6,622 nt of DNA from Desulfobacula sp. GTDB lineage: Bacteria; Desulfobacterota; Desulfobacteria; Desulfobacterales; Desulfobacteraceae. The notes beneath the pieces were generated by a model, which was given only the letters and a program-made list of their open reading frames with translations, did not search any database and was not told the origin of the DNA. This document shows positions 1 to 5,380 of this stretch, one piece after another (position 1 is the first letter of the stretch; every line of letters begins with the position of its first letter). The translations under genes and the position numbers were made by a program. The stretch is from contig NZ_JAIOSW010000016.1 in the NCBI RefSeq assembly GCF_021107415.1, positions 1-6,622 of the forward strand, written 5' to 3'.

Positions 1-118
1 AAGTTGCTAATTGCTGCCGAAGTTCTATAGTTTCTAAAACAAGGTCATCTTTTGATTTGAACAGAATTTGAATTATTTCAAACTGAAAAGCCAACAACCG
101 GATTAACGCTCGATACAT
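1..118 (-). CDS. Partial integrase-type (rve family) transposase, N-terminus only
   Basis: Reading leftward from an ATG at 118, 39 codons stay open and run off the window edge. The peptide starts MYRALIRLLAFQ and ends with a LVLETIELRQQLAT segment. This resembles the N-terminal helix of a widespread group of integrase-core transposases, whose usual form is 'LF+S+..LVLENLALRQQLAVL'. A GGAG ribosome binding site lies at 125-128 on the same strand with a 6-nt spacer, which supports this ATG. The catalytic DDE domain would lie outside the window, so activity and IS family cannot be judged. No terminal inverted repeat was recognised in the DNA to its right. The family call rests on a short remembered motif. 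Confidence 0.55.
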   Translation of the reverse strand, partial: MYRALIRLLAFQFEIIQILFKSKDDLVLETIELRQQLAT

Positions 119-302
119 AATGTGCTCCTATATTAATTTTCCACAAGAAGCACATCTGAATATCAGGATAATTTGGTATTTACAATAAATTTTGAAAAAG
201 CTGTATCGTGTTGATATTGTAGTATGACCGTATTTTGGCAAACCACACCCTTGGAACTCTATCACAATCTGGTAAATATTTTCTCAAAAGTATAACATAA
301 AA

Positions 303-317
303 TACATAATTTATGTA
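303..317. promoter_or_regulatory. Perfect 15-bp palindrome, possible activator site
   Basis: The sequence TACATAATTTATGTA is a perfect inverted repeat with 7-bp arms around one central T. Its centre is about 130 nt upstream of the transcription start predicted for the sigma-54 candidate at 415-431. That distance is typical for an enhancer-binding activator site. The region is very AT-rich, so chance is a real alternative. Confidence 0.3.
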
Positions 318-414
318 AAATTTGTAACAATTGCTATTTTTTAATAAATTAAAAAACTTCCTTTTTCTCCTGAAGAGACGGCCCGGTCAGAACAAATGTG
401 GTCCTTACCAATAA

Positions 415-431
415 CGGTATGAATATTGCAT
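415..431 (+). promoter_or_regulatory. Candidate sigma-54 (-24/-12) promoter for the operon
   Basis: The element reads CGGTATG-AATA-TTGCAT. It has the diagnostic GG-N10-GC spacing and a perfect TTGCW -12 box, but the -24 box matches TGGCACG only at GG, A and the last G. The predicted start near 441 gives a leader of about 71 nt before the ATG at 512. Sigma-54 control would fit the PEP-CTERM-like first gene, because PrsK/PrsR-type sigma-54 activators are associated with exosortase systems. That link is inference. Confidence 0.4.
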
Positions 432-511
432 AGTTTAGTATAGTTTAATAATTTTTTTTGCAGATATAAAAATTATATATTGCTTATTTTTTAGGAAAGG
501 AGATTTATATT

Positions 512-1102
512 ATGACAAAACGATTGAAACGGGAATTAACGATTCTTTTGTCGGCGGTCTGCCTGGTTTTTTTCCTGGCAATGCCGGCCGGTGCCGCTTT
601 TTGGTCGAGCACGGTTCAAGGTGTGGTAACCGAAGATAACTTGGGAAATAATCCTTTTGGCCTGTTTAACGGGGATTCAATCTGGGCAACCCTGATATGG
701 GATGATGCCCTGGTGGTAGGAACATCAGCAGATGAAGATATTTTAATTGATGGACTGCCGGGCTGGGATTTTACCATTACACTTGGATCATTCACATTCA
801 GCCAGGCTGATGTTACCGATCCGACTTGGACGACGTTCTGGTTTGATTCCGGTGCAATTGACGGCATCGAATTTTTCCTTGATCCGATTGATATTGGTAA
901 CTACTTGAATTTAGTGGTTGGAGATTTTGATGGTGGCCGCAGCCTTTTTGCAGAAGATGCCGGTTCCGGAAGCCCGATTTATCTCGCAGCCTACTGGGAT
1001 TTTCCAAATGCCGTGAATACGCCGGTTCCCATACCCGGTACCCTGGCACTTTTTGCCGTGGGTCTGCTTTTTCTTGCAGGCGGCCGTCGTAAAACCATAT
1101 AA
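512..1102 (+). CDS. Exported protein with PEP-CTERM-like (VPIPG) sorting signal
   Basis: This 196-aa protein has two-ended sorting signals. An N-terminal Sec signal peptide (basic MTKRLKR, hydrophobic core about 9-24) has a likely cleavage site after AGA at residue 28. The C-terminus has the tripartite PEP-CTERM-like layout: VPIPGT at 172-177, a hydrophobic segment at about 177-190, then the basic cluster RRK at 192-194. The canonical motif is VPEP; here Glu is replaced by Ile, as in VPLPA-type variants. The mature region (29-171) is acidic, rich in Gly, Asp, Phe and Trp, has one Cys only in the leader, and looks beta-rich; I recognise no catalytic motif. Family knowledge says such proteins are processed by an exosortase and sent to the outer surface or matrix. 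No exosortase is in this window. A strong ribosome binding site (494-503) supports the start. The gene heads an operon, with the next gene 30 nt downstream. Confidence 0.85.
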   Translation: MTKRLKRELTILLSAVCLVFFLAMPAGAAFWSSTVQGVVTEDNLGNNPFGLFNGDSIWATLIWDDALVVGTSADEDILIDGLPGWDFTITLGSFTFSQADVTDPTWTTFWFDSGAIDGIEFFLDPIDIGNYLNLVVGDFDGGRSLFAEDAGSGSPIYLAAYWDFPNAVNTPVPIPGTLALFAVGLLFLAGGRRKTI

Positions 1103-1120
1103 TTTTGAATCCTTTTTATG

Positions 1121-1127
1121 AAAGGAG
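1121..1127 (+). promoter_or_regulatory. Ribosome binding site that decides the start of the first tail-collar gene
   Basis: AAAGGAG lies 5 nt before the ATG at 1133. An in-frame ATG at 1118 sits directly against this site and would make the site part of the coding sequence with nothing usable upstream. The start at 1133 also gives a normal signal peptide beginning MRIKSFKIK, so it is preferred. Confidence 0.7.
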
Positions 1128-1132
1128 AGATC

Positions 1133-1726
1133 ATGAGAATAAAATCATTTAAAATAAAACTGGCTGTGCTCTCTCTGTCAGCGTTTTTATTGTTGGGCAC
1201 GGCTTTAACCACACCATCGTCTGCATCCGAACCCTTTTTGGGAGAAATCATGACGGTAGGGTTTAATTTTGCACCCAGAGGCTGGGCATTCTGTGACGGA
1301 CAGATTCTTCCCATCAATCAGTACCAGTCCCTGTATTCCCTGTTAGGCACCATGTACGGGGGGGACGGCCGAACAAGCTTTGCACTGCCCGATCTTCGCG
1401 GCCGCATGGCCCTGCATATCGGTTCGGGCCATACACAGGGCAGCAGCAGCGGCCTGGAAAGAGTCCCTCTAACAGAAGCACAACTGCCGGCCCACAGCCA
1501 TGCATTAAGGGCTTCAAGCAGTCAGGGAACAGATGACAGGCCTGTAGGACATTCTCTGGCCTATGACAGAAGAGAAAACCAGTACAGTGAGGCAGCCCCG
1601 GAGGTCAGTATGGGCAGCGATGCTGTTTTATCGGCCGGCGGCAGTCAATCCCATGAGAATATGCCGCCCTTTATAGCGATTAACCATTGTATTGCAATCC
1701 AGGGGTTATTCCCTTCCAGAAATTAA
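1133..1726 (+). CDS. Secreted phage tail-collar / MdpB-like protein, copy 1
   Basis: This 197-aa protein has a Sec signal peptide (MRIKSFKIK, core 10-25, cleavage after SSA at residue 31) and a mature part starting SEPFLGEI. It has the hallmarks of the tail-collar family (Pfam PF07484, COG4675, 'microcystin-dependent protein'): NFAPRGWAFCDGQ at 45-57, YGGDGRT at 75-81, LPDLRGR at 85-91, PAHSH at 119-123, GGSQSHENMPP before the end, and the C-terminus FPSRN. In phages, collar-domain proteins form trimers at fibre tips. Two Cys, 54 and 186, are conserved in the two following copies. Its distinguishing oddity is that the conserved stretch present as PGLTPRQLGSKGG in copy 2 is shortened by about 5 residues to HTQGSSSG (100-107), so its loop differs. 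It lies 30 nt after the PEP-CTERM-like gene and 15 nt before copy 2. Its role on the cell surface is inferred. Confidence 0.88.
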   Translation: MRIKSFKIKLAVLSLSAFLLLGTALTTPSSASEPFLGEIMTVGFNFAPRGWAFCDGQILPINQYQSLYSLLGTMYGGDGRTSFALPDLRGRMALHIGSGHTQGSSSGLERVPLTEAQLPAHSHALRASSSQGTDDRPVGHSLAYDRRENQYSEAAPEVSMGSDAVLSAGGSQSHENMPPFIAINHCIAIQGLFPSRN

Positions 1727-1736
1727 AAGGAGGTGA
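1727..1736 (+). promoter_or_regulatory. Near-perfect ribosome binding site for tail-collar copy 2
   Basis: AAGGAGGTGA complements the 3' end of 16S rRNA over ten bases and lies 5 nt before the ATG at 1742. An in-frame GTG at 1733 is inside this site and cannot be the real start. The site begins one base after the stop of the preceding gene, which suggests tight translational coupling. Confidence 0.75.
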
Positions 1737-1741
1737 CCATA

Positions 1742-2347
1742 ATGATAAAACATATTAAATTAAAACTTCTTATATTTTTAATGACCGCGATCCTGGCTGT
1801 GGGTGCTCTCTTTAGCCCTCCGGTTGAGGCATCTGAACCCTTTGTCGGACAGATCATGATATTTGCGGGGAATTTTGCCCCCAGGGGCTGGGCCTTCTGT
1901 GACGGTCAGCTCCTGGCAGTTTCTCAGAACGATGCTCTTTTTTCTCTGCTGGGCACCATCTATGGGGGAAACGGAAGGACCACATTCGGGCTTCCCGATC
2001 TTCGCGGCCGGATTCCCATCCATGCCGGCAGTGGACCGGGATTGACCCCGCGTCAGCTGGGAAGCAAAGGCGGCGCGGAAAGGGTGACCTTGACGGTTAA
2101 CCAGATCCCGAGCCATACCCATGACCTGATGGCAGACAGCGGACAGGGTGACACCAGTTCGCCGGGAAACAATGTTCTGGCCTATGACAGGAGGGAAAGG
2201 CAATACAGCAGCTTGGCCCCTGATGTGAACATGGCTGAATCAGCTGTCGAAAATACCGGCGGCAGCCAGGCCCATGAAAACATGCCGCCGTATCAGGCAT
2301 TGCATTACTGCATAGCACTTTTCGGTGTTTATCCGTCAAGAAATTAA
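1742..2347 (+). CDS. Secreted phage tail-collar / MdpB-like protein, copy 2
   Basis: This 201-aa protein has a Sec signal peptide (MIKHIKLK, hydrophobic core about 9-24, cleavage after VEA at residue 30) and a mature part starting SEPFVGQI. It carries the full family pattern: NFAPRGWAFCDGQ at 44-56, LFSLLGTIYGGNGRTTFGLP at 66-85, DLRGR at 86-90, HAGSGPGLTPRQLGSKGG at 94-111, IPSHTHDL at 122-129, LAYDRRERQY, and GGSQAHENMPPY. It ends CIALFGVYPSRN. It is the most family-typical of the three copies. Cys53 and Cys190 could pair in an oxidising compartment. Aligned by hand without gaps, the mature part matches copy 3 at 107 of 171 positions (about 63%), so the copies are old duplicates rather than recent ones. 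The next gene starts 16 nt downstream. Confidence 0.9.
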   Translation: MIKHIKLKLLIFLMTAILAVGALFSPPVEASEPFVGQIMIFAGNFAPRGWAFCDGQLLAVSQNDALFSLLGTIYGGNGRTTFGLPDLRGRIPIHAGSGPGLTPRQLGSKGGAERVTLTVNQIPSHTHDLMADSGQGDTSSPGNNVLAYDRRERQYSSLAPDVNMAESAVENTGGSQAHENMPPYQALHYCIALFGVYPSRN

Positions 2348-2363
2348 ATAAGGAGGCATCACT

Positions 2364-2969
2364 ATGATATTGAAAAAAAGAATTGCCGCGGTCTGTTTAA
2401 TGCTGGTTCTACTCCTGGGAGCGGGACTTCTGGCAGGCACACCGGCAGCAGCATCAGATCCGTTTGTTGCCCAGGTAAAGGCCTTCGGGTTTAATTTTGC
2501 CCCCAGGGGATGGGCGGCGTGTAACGGACAGCTGTTACCCATTGCCAGCAATACGGCTTTATTTTCCCTGATCGGTACTACTTACGGGGGGGATGGCAGG
2601 ACCACAACCGGACTGCCTGACTTGCAAGGCCGTGCGGTCATGCATGCCGGCCGCGGACCGGGATTGACCGATCGAAGACTGGGTCAAAGGGGCGGTGTTG
2701 AAGCTGTCACCCTGAGCGAGGCCCAGATACCGTCTCACACCCATACCCTGCGAGCTTATACAGGCAGGGGGAATAGAGACACTCCGGAAAGAAATGTGCT
2801 GGCTTATCATCCAAGGAATAAACAATACAGCAGCGCCGCGCCTGATGTGAGCATGAACACGGGTTCCATCAGCCGGACCGGTGGCAGCCAATCCCATGAA
2901 AACATGTCGCCCTACCTCACCGTCAATTACTGCATTGCCCTTGTAGGGATTTATCCTTCAAGAAATTAA
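2364..2969 (+). CDS. Secreted phage tail-collar / MdpB-like protein, copy 3
   Basis: This 201-aa protein is the last gene of the operon. It has a signal peptide (MILKKR, core about 7-24, cleavage after AAA at residue 30) and a mature part starting SDPFVAQV. The collar-family motifs are NFAPRGWAACNGQ at 44-56, YGGDGRTTTGLPDLQGR at 74-90, HAGRGPGLTDRRLG at 94-107, IPSHTHTL at 122-129, GGSQSHENMSPY near the end, and CIALVGIYPSRN at the C-terminus. Cys53 and Cys190 match the other copies; an extra Cys11 is inside the signal peptide. Its surface loops are more basic than those of copies 1 and 2, with R-rich stretches around 140-155, so it may contact a different partner. The AAGGAGG at 2350-2356 sets the start. 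A strong terminator follows 30 nt after the stop. Confidence 0.9.
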   Translation: MILKKRIAAVCLMLVLLLGAGLLAGTPAAASDPFVAQVKAFGFNFAPRGWAACNGQLLPIASNTALFSLIGTTYGGDGRTTTGLPDLQGRAVMHAGRGPGLTDRRLGQRGGVEAVTLSEAQIPSHTHTLRAYTGRGNRDTPERNVLAYHPRNKQYSSAAPDVSMNTGSISRTGGSQSHENMSPYLTVNYCIALVGIYPSRN

Positions 2970-2999
2970 AGAGAGCCGGTTCTTTTAAATTTGATCTGC

Positions 3000-3040
3000 A
3001 ATACCGCCGGGGAAATAAACTTCCCGGCGGTATTTTTTTT
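3000..3040 (+). terminator. Strong intrinsic terminator closing the operon
   Basis: A 12-bp perfect stem (AATACCGCCGGG at 3000-3011 pairing with CCCGGCGGTATT at 3023-3034) encloses an 11-nt loop. It runs directly into a tract of eight T at 3033-3040. It lies 30 nt after the last tail-collar stop and bounds the four-gene transcription unit. Confidence 0.9.
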
Positions 3041-3046
3041 GATGGG

Positions 3047-3075
3047 TTTACAAAACATTTTCCTGCTGGTATGAC
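3047..3075 (+). promoter_or_regulatory. Candidate sigma-70 promoter of the Sel1-repeat gene
   Basis: TTTACA at 3047-3052 matches the -35 box at five of six positions. After a 17-nt spacer comes TATGAC at 3070-3075, preceded by TG at 3067-3068 as in an extended -10 promoter. It sits just after the operon terminator and would give a leader of about 60 nt, so the Sel1 gene is probably transcribed independently. Confidence 0.4.
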
Positions 3076-3141
3076 AAAAAATATTAGATTTCAGGATGTG
3101 CAGGATCAGAACCATAAACTTGAATAAGGACAGGACATGCC

Positions 3142-4131
3142 ATGATATTAAACCACCGTAAGATCACTTTCTTTTTTTTGATCCTGATGATTCTTTTTTT
3201 TGCTCTTTCCCCCTGTCATGCAAAAAAAAATACGGCCAAAGAACTTGAAAAAGCCCAGGCCCTGCTTGCCAAAGGTGATTATGACAATGCTTTTCAAGCC
3301 TACCATCAGTTTGCAGTTGAAAAAGAAAACCCCGTGGCACAATTTACCATGGGACTTTTTTTTCAGCTCGGATGGGGACGACCGGTTGATGAGGCAAAAG
3401 CCTGCAAATGGTTTGAAAAAGCCGGCAACAACGGGATTCCTGCAGCCACCCATTTTTTTGCCGACTGCCTGAACAAGGGTGTGGGAACAGATCCGGACCC
3501 GGGCAAAGCAGCTAAGTGGTATAAACGATCGGCATCTTTAGGCTACCACATGTCCCTGTGCTCTCTGGCCGAGCTCTATATGGCCGGCAGCGGCGTGCCC
3601 AAAGACCCTGACAAAGCCCTTGAATTATGCAGGCAGGCAGCAGATAGACGCGTCATCCCCGCCCAGATTAGACTGGCTCGGTTTCTCATGGACAAGAATT
3701 CGGGAAGGCAGGATTTAAAGAGGGCCTTTGAATGGTTTTCCATGGCAGCGGATATGGAGGCACCGGAAGCCCAGTATTATCTTGGAATCATGCTCTGTGA
3801 CGGTCTGGGCAGGCAAAAAGACCCTGAAACAGCCCGGTTCTGGTTTGAAAAATCAGCAGTCAAAGGGTATGAAAAGGCCTATTTCCCCCTTGGAGAACTC
3901 TATTTCAATGCGCCCAGGGATCCTGAAAACGGGATGCTTCCGGCCGCAGATCTGGCAAAAAGCTATCTCTGGGTGTCAGCCGGAAAGCGTCAGGTATCTG
4001 ATGCAGACGGGCAGAAACAGGCTGAACTTCTGTTGAAAAAAATCCTTGAGATCATGCCGGAAACATGGAAAGCGGATCTGGATTTAAAAGTGGACGCTCA
4101 TTTTAAGTCATTTCCGCCTCACCAGCCGTAA
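3142..4131 (+). CDS. Exported Sel1-repeat (TPR-like) protein
   Basis: This 329-aa protein begins with a signal peptide (core 8-22; likely cleavage after CHA at residue 27). Residues 33-62 form a TPR-like helical hairpin (LEKAQALLAKGDYDNAF...). Six consecutive Sel1 repeats follow. Five have exactly 36 residues, at 63-98, 99-134, 135-170, 171-206 and 207-242, and a longer sixth runs at about 243-282. Signature positions such as GxG, D..KA..W and A...G recur, for example KACKWFEKAGNNG and KAAKWYKRSASLG. Repeats 3 and 4 are degenerate. Sel1 proteins are protein-protein scaffolds, usually periplasmic when exported; the partner is unknown. The start has an AGGA at 3132-3135 with a 6-nt spacer. The last 24 bp overlap the end of the convergent acyltransferase gene. 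LSPC near the signal peptide end is a poor lipobox, because Pro precedes Cys. Confidence 0.88.
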   Translation: MILNHRKITFFFLILMILFFALSPCHAKKNTAKELEKAQALLAKGDYDNAFQAYHQFAVEKENPVAQFTMGLFFQLGWGRPVDEAKACKWFEKAGNNGIPAATHFFADCLNKGVGTDPDPGKAAKWYKRSASLGYHMSLCSLAELYMAGSGVPKDPDKALELCRQAADRRVIPAQIRLARFLMDKNSGRQDLKRAFEWFSMAADMEAPEAQYYLGIMLCDGLGRQKDPETARFWFEKSAVKGYEKAYFPLGELYFNAPRDPENGMLPAADLAKSYLWVSAGKRQVSDADGQKQAELLLKKILEIMPETWKADLDLKVDAHFKSFPPHQP

Positions 4132-5271
4132 GCTGGGCCTTTCAATCAGGATATAGGAAAATAAGGCCGTAACTATTGTAATAGCAAGGCCTGCACACCC
4201 AAATAAAATCCAGTGATTTTCCACATCCAGCCCTTTCTGGCGCATCTGCCATTCAAGAAACATTAGGCAGGGGTAGTGATAGAGATAGATACCATATGAA
4301 ATTTTCCCCAAAGATTTAAATACGGGACATTCAAGAATTTTTCCGGCAATCCGGGTAAAGGGAACGGTGATAATAAGGCATACCAGGAGCAGAGGAATAA
4401 TTGGAAAGCCGTAAGGGATAAAAGAGGGTCCTACATCGCTGATCCAACCTGTGGACAAACAAATGAATACCAGCATCAGGCTTGACCAGAATATTTTTTC
4501 ACCGTGGCTGATGAGACTTCCAGGGACCCGGTTCCTTGATTGCCAGGTTTGAAACAGGCAGCCTGCAATACATCCTGCCAGAAAATGGGGGAGGGTTGCT
4601 GTTAAAGAATGATTGAGAACTGCACCATGGGGCCGGATCCAGGTAAGCCAGGGATTGAACGGCCAGGAAATTACTCTGTCAATCGTATGTATCAATGTGT
4701 ATTGGATGCCGCAGACGGCAAGAATCAAGGAACAGAGAATAAATATCACTTTTTTTTTGTTCCTGCAGGTTTTCAGGCATAAAAAAAGTGCTGGAAGCAG
4801 CAGATAAAACTGGAGTTCAACCGCAAGGGTCCAGAAAGGAGGATTGATGCTGAAAATTGTAAATTCAGTGAAATTGAAGACCATCAGATAGTGGGAAACA
4901 ATATCAAACCAGGCCCCGGGTATTTCCCATAACCTGCCGACAAAAACAAGCAGGGTCAGTAAGAGATAATATCCGGGGATGATTCTGGCCAGCCGCCTGA
5001 TTAAATACTTTCGAAAATCGGGTAAGGGCTTTGCATTGAAAAATGCCCGCCAGAAAGGAAGACTCAAGAGAAATCCGCTTAAAGAAAAAAACAGAGAGAC
5101 GCCGTGATTTCCATTGGCCATCAGTTTAGCAATATCAAAGGGACCTGCGGTATATTCAAGCCTGACCATCTGGTTGAAATGGACGGAAAATACGCAGAGC
5201 GCTGCAATCGCACGGAGACCATCCATGCCGGGAATATAATTTCTGCTGTATGCTCTCTTTGGGCTGCCCAT
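4108..5271 (-). CDS. Integral-membrane acyltransferase-3 (OafA/YrhL type) O-acyltransferase
   Basis: This roughly 387-aa polytopic membrane protein belongs to the acyltransferase-3 family (PF01757), which O-acylates sugars of surface polysaccharides, peptidoglycan or lipids. Numbered from the ATG at 5271, motifs in order are GMDGLRAIAAL near 15-25 with the presumed catalytic His31 in SVHF, FFSLSGFLL at 61-69, RRLARIIPGYY at 92-102 (Arg-rich motif after the second helix), FWTLAVELQFYLL at 146-158 with Glu152, YGIYLYHYP near 326-334, and the terminal ER at 377-378. About ten hydrophobic helices are visible, and no extra SGNH domain is attached. A TTG at 5277 could also start it, but GGAG at 5281-5284 is only 3 nt from that TTG and 9 nt from the ATG, so the ATG is preferred. 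It converges on and overlaps the Sel1 gene by 24 bp and diverges from the STN-HEAT gene. The acceptor is unknown; no glycosyltransferases are nearby. Confidence 0.92.
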   Translation of the reverse strand: MGSPKRAYSRNYIPGMDGLRAIAALCVFSVHFNQMVRLEYTAGPFDIAKLMANGNHGVSLFFSLSGFLLSLPFWRAFFNAKPLPDFRKYLIRRLARIIPGYYLLLTLLVFVGRLWEIPGAWFDIVSHYLMVFNFTEFTIFSINPPFWTLAVELQFYLLLPALFLCLKTCRNKKKVIFILCSLILAVCGIQYTLIHTIDRVISWPFNPWLTWIRPHGAVLNHSLTATLPHFLAGCIAGCLFQTWQSRNRVPGSLISHGEKIFWSSLMLVFICLSTGWISDVGPSFIPYGFPIIPLLLVCLIITVPFTRIAGKILECPVFKSLGKISYGIYLYHYPCLMFLEWQMRQKGLDVENHWILFGCAGLAITIVTALFSYILIERPSLRLVRRK

Positions 5272-5318
5272 GTTCAACCGCTCCGGATAAAAGAATTCTT
5301 GTGATCTTCAGCGTTCCA

Positions 5319-5348
5319 CCCATACCAGCAAACCCTGTCGCGTGTCAA
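5319..5348 (-). promoter_or_regulatory. Candidate sigma-70 promoter of the acyltransferase gene
   Basis: On the minus strand a perfect TTGACA (5348-5343) is followed after 18 nt by TATGGG (5324-5319). The base pair TG one nucleotide before it gives an extended -10. The -10 itself is weak. The predicted leader to the ATG at 5271 is about 40 nt. Confidence 0.35.
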
Positions 5349-5380
5349 TTTGTACTTCTGACTTAAGATCAGTCACCTGA

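Larger units (their letters stand above)
119..511. other. AT-rich gene-free regulatory region upstream of the four-gene operon
   Basis: This 393-bp stretch has no ORF I can support on either strand. It is strikingly AT-rich, especially about 270-360 and 430-490, unlike the coding DNA on both sides. It separates the leftward transposase fragment from the rightward operon. It contains a perfect 15-bp palindrome (303-317) and a candidate sigma-54 promoter (415-431). The 3' part forms the leader of the first operon gene, ending in the GGAAAGGAGA ribosome binding site at 494-503. Many AT-rich hexamers could be scored as -10 boxes, so no sigma-70 promoter can be chosen with confidence. Confidence 0.6.

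Noticed and set aside
1118..1132. Upstream ATG start of tail-collar copy 1
   Set aside because: It would abut the ribosome binding site at 1121-1127 and place that site inside the coding sequence.
1733..1741. GTG start of tail-collar copy 2
   Set aside because: The GTG is part of the AAGGAGGTGA ribosome binding site that serves the ATG at 1742.
512..2969. Prophage tail module
   Set aside because: Collar-domain proteins occur in phages, but all three here have Sec signal peptides, are paired with a PEP-CTERM-like gene, and no other phage gene is visible. A host surface operon fits better, though DNA outside the window is unseen.
3205..3222. Lipoprotein lipobox (LSPC) in the Sel1 protein
   Set aside because: Pro directly before Cys is unfavourable for signal peptidase II, and a good signal peptidase I site (CHA) follows two residues later.
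3200..3472. Plus-strand ORFs in a second frame of the Sel1 gene (also 3728-4036)
   Set aside because: They are shadows of the Sel1 frame: the encoded peptides have no leader, repeats or motif, and no ribosome binding site supports them.
4122..4136. Hairpin CCAGC-CGTAA-GCTGG between the convergent genes as a terminator
   Set aside because: The stem has only 5 bp and lacks a T tract on either strand.
5272..5277. TTG start of the acyltransferase
   Set aside because: It is only 3 nt from the GGAG, whereas the ATG two codons later has a normal 9-nt spacing. The difference is two residues.
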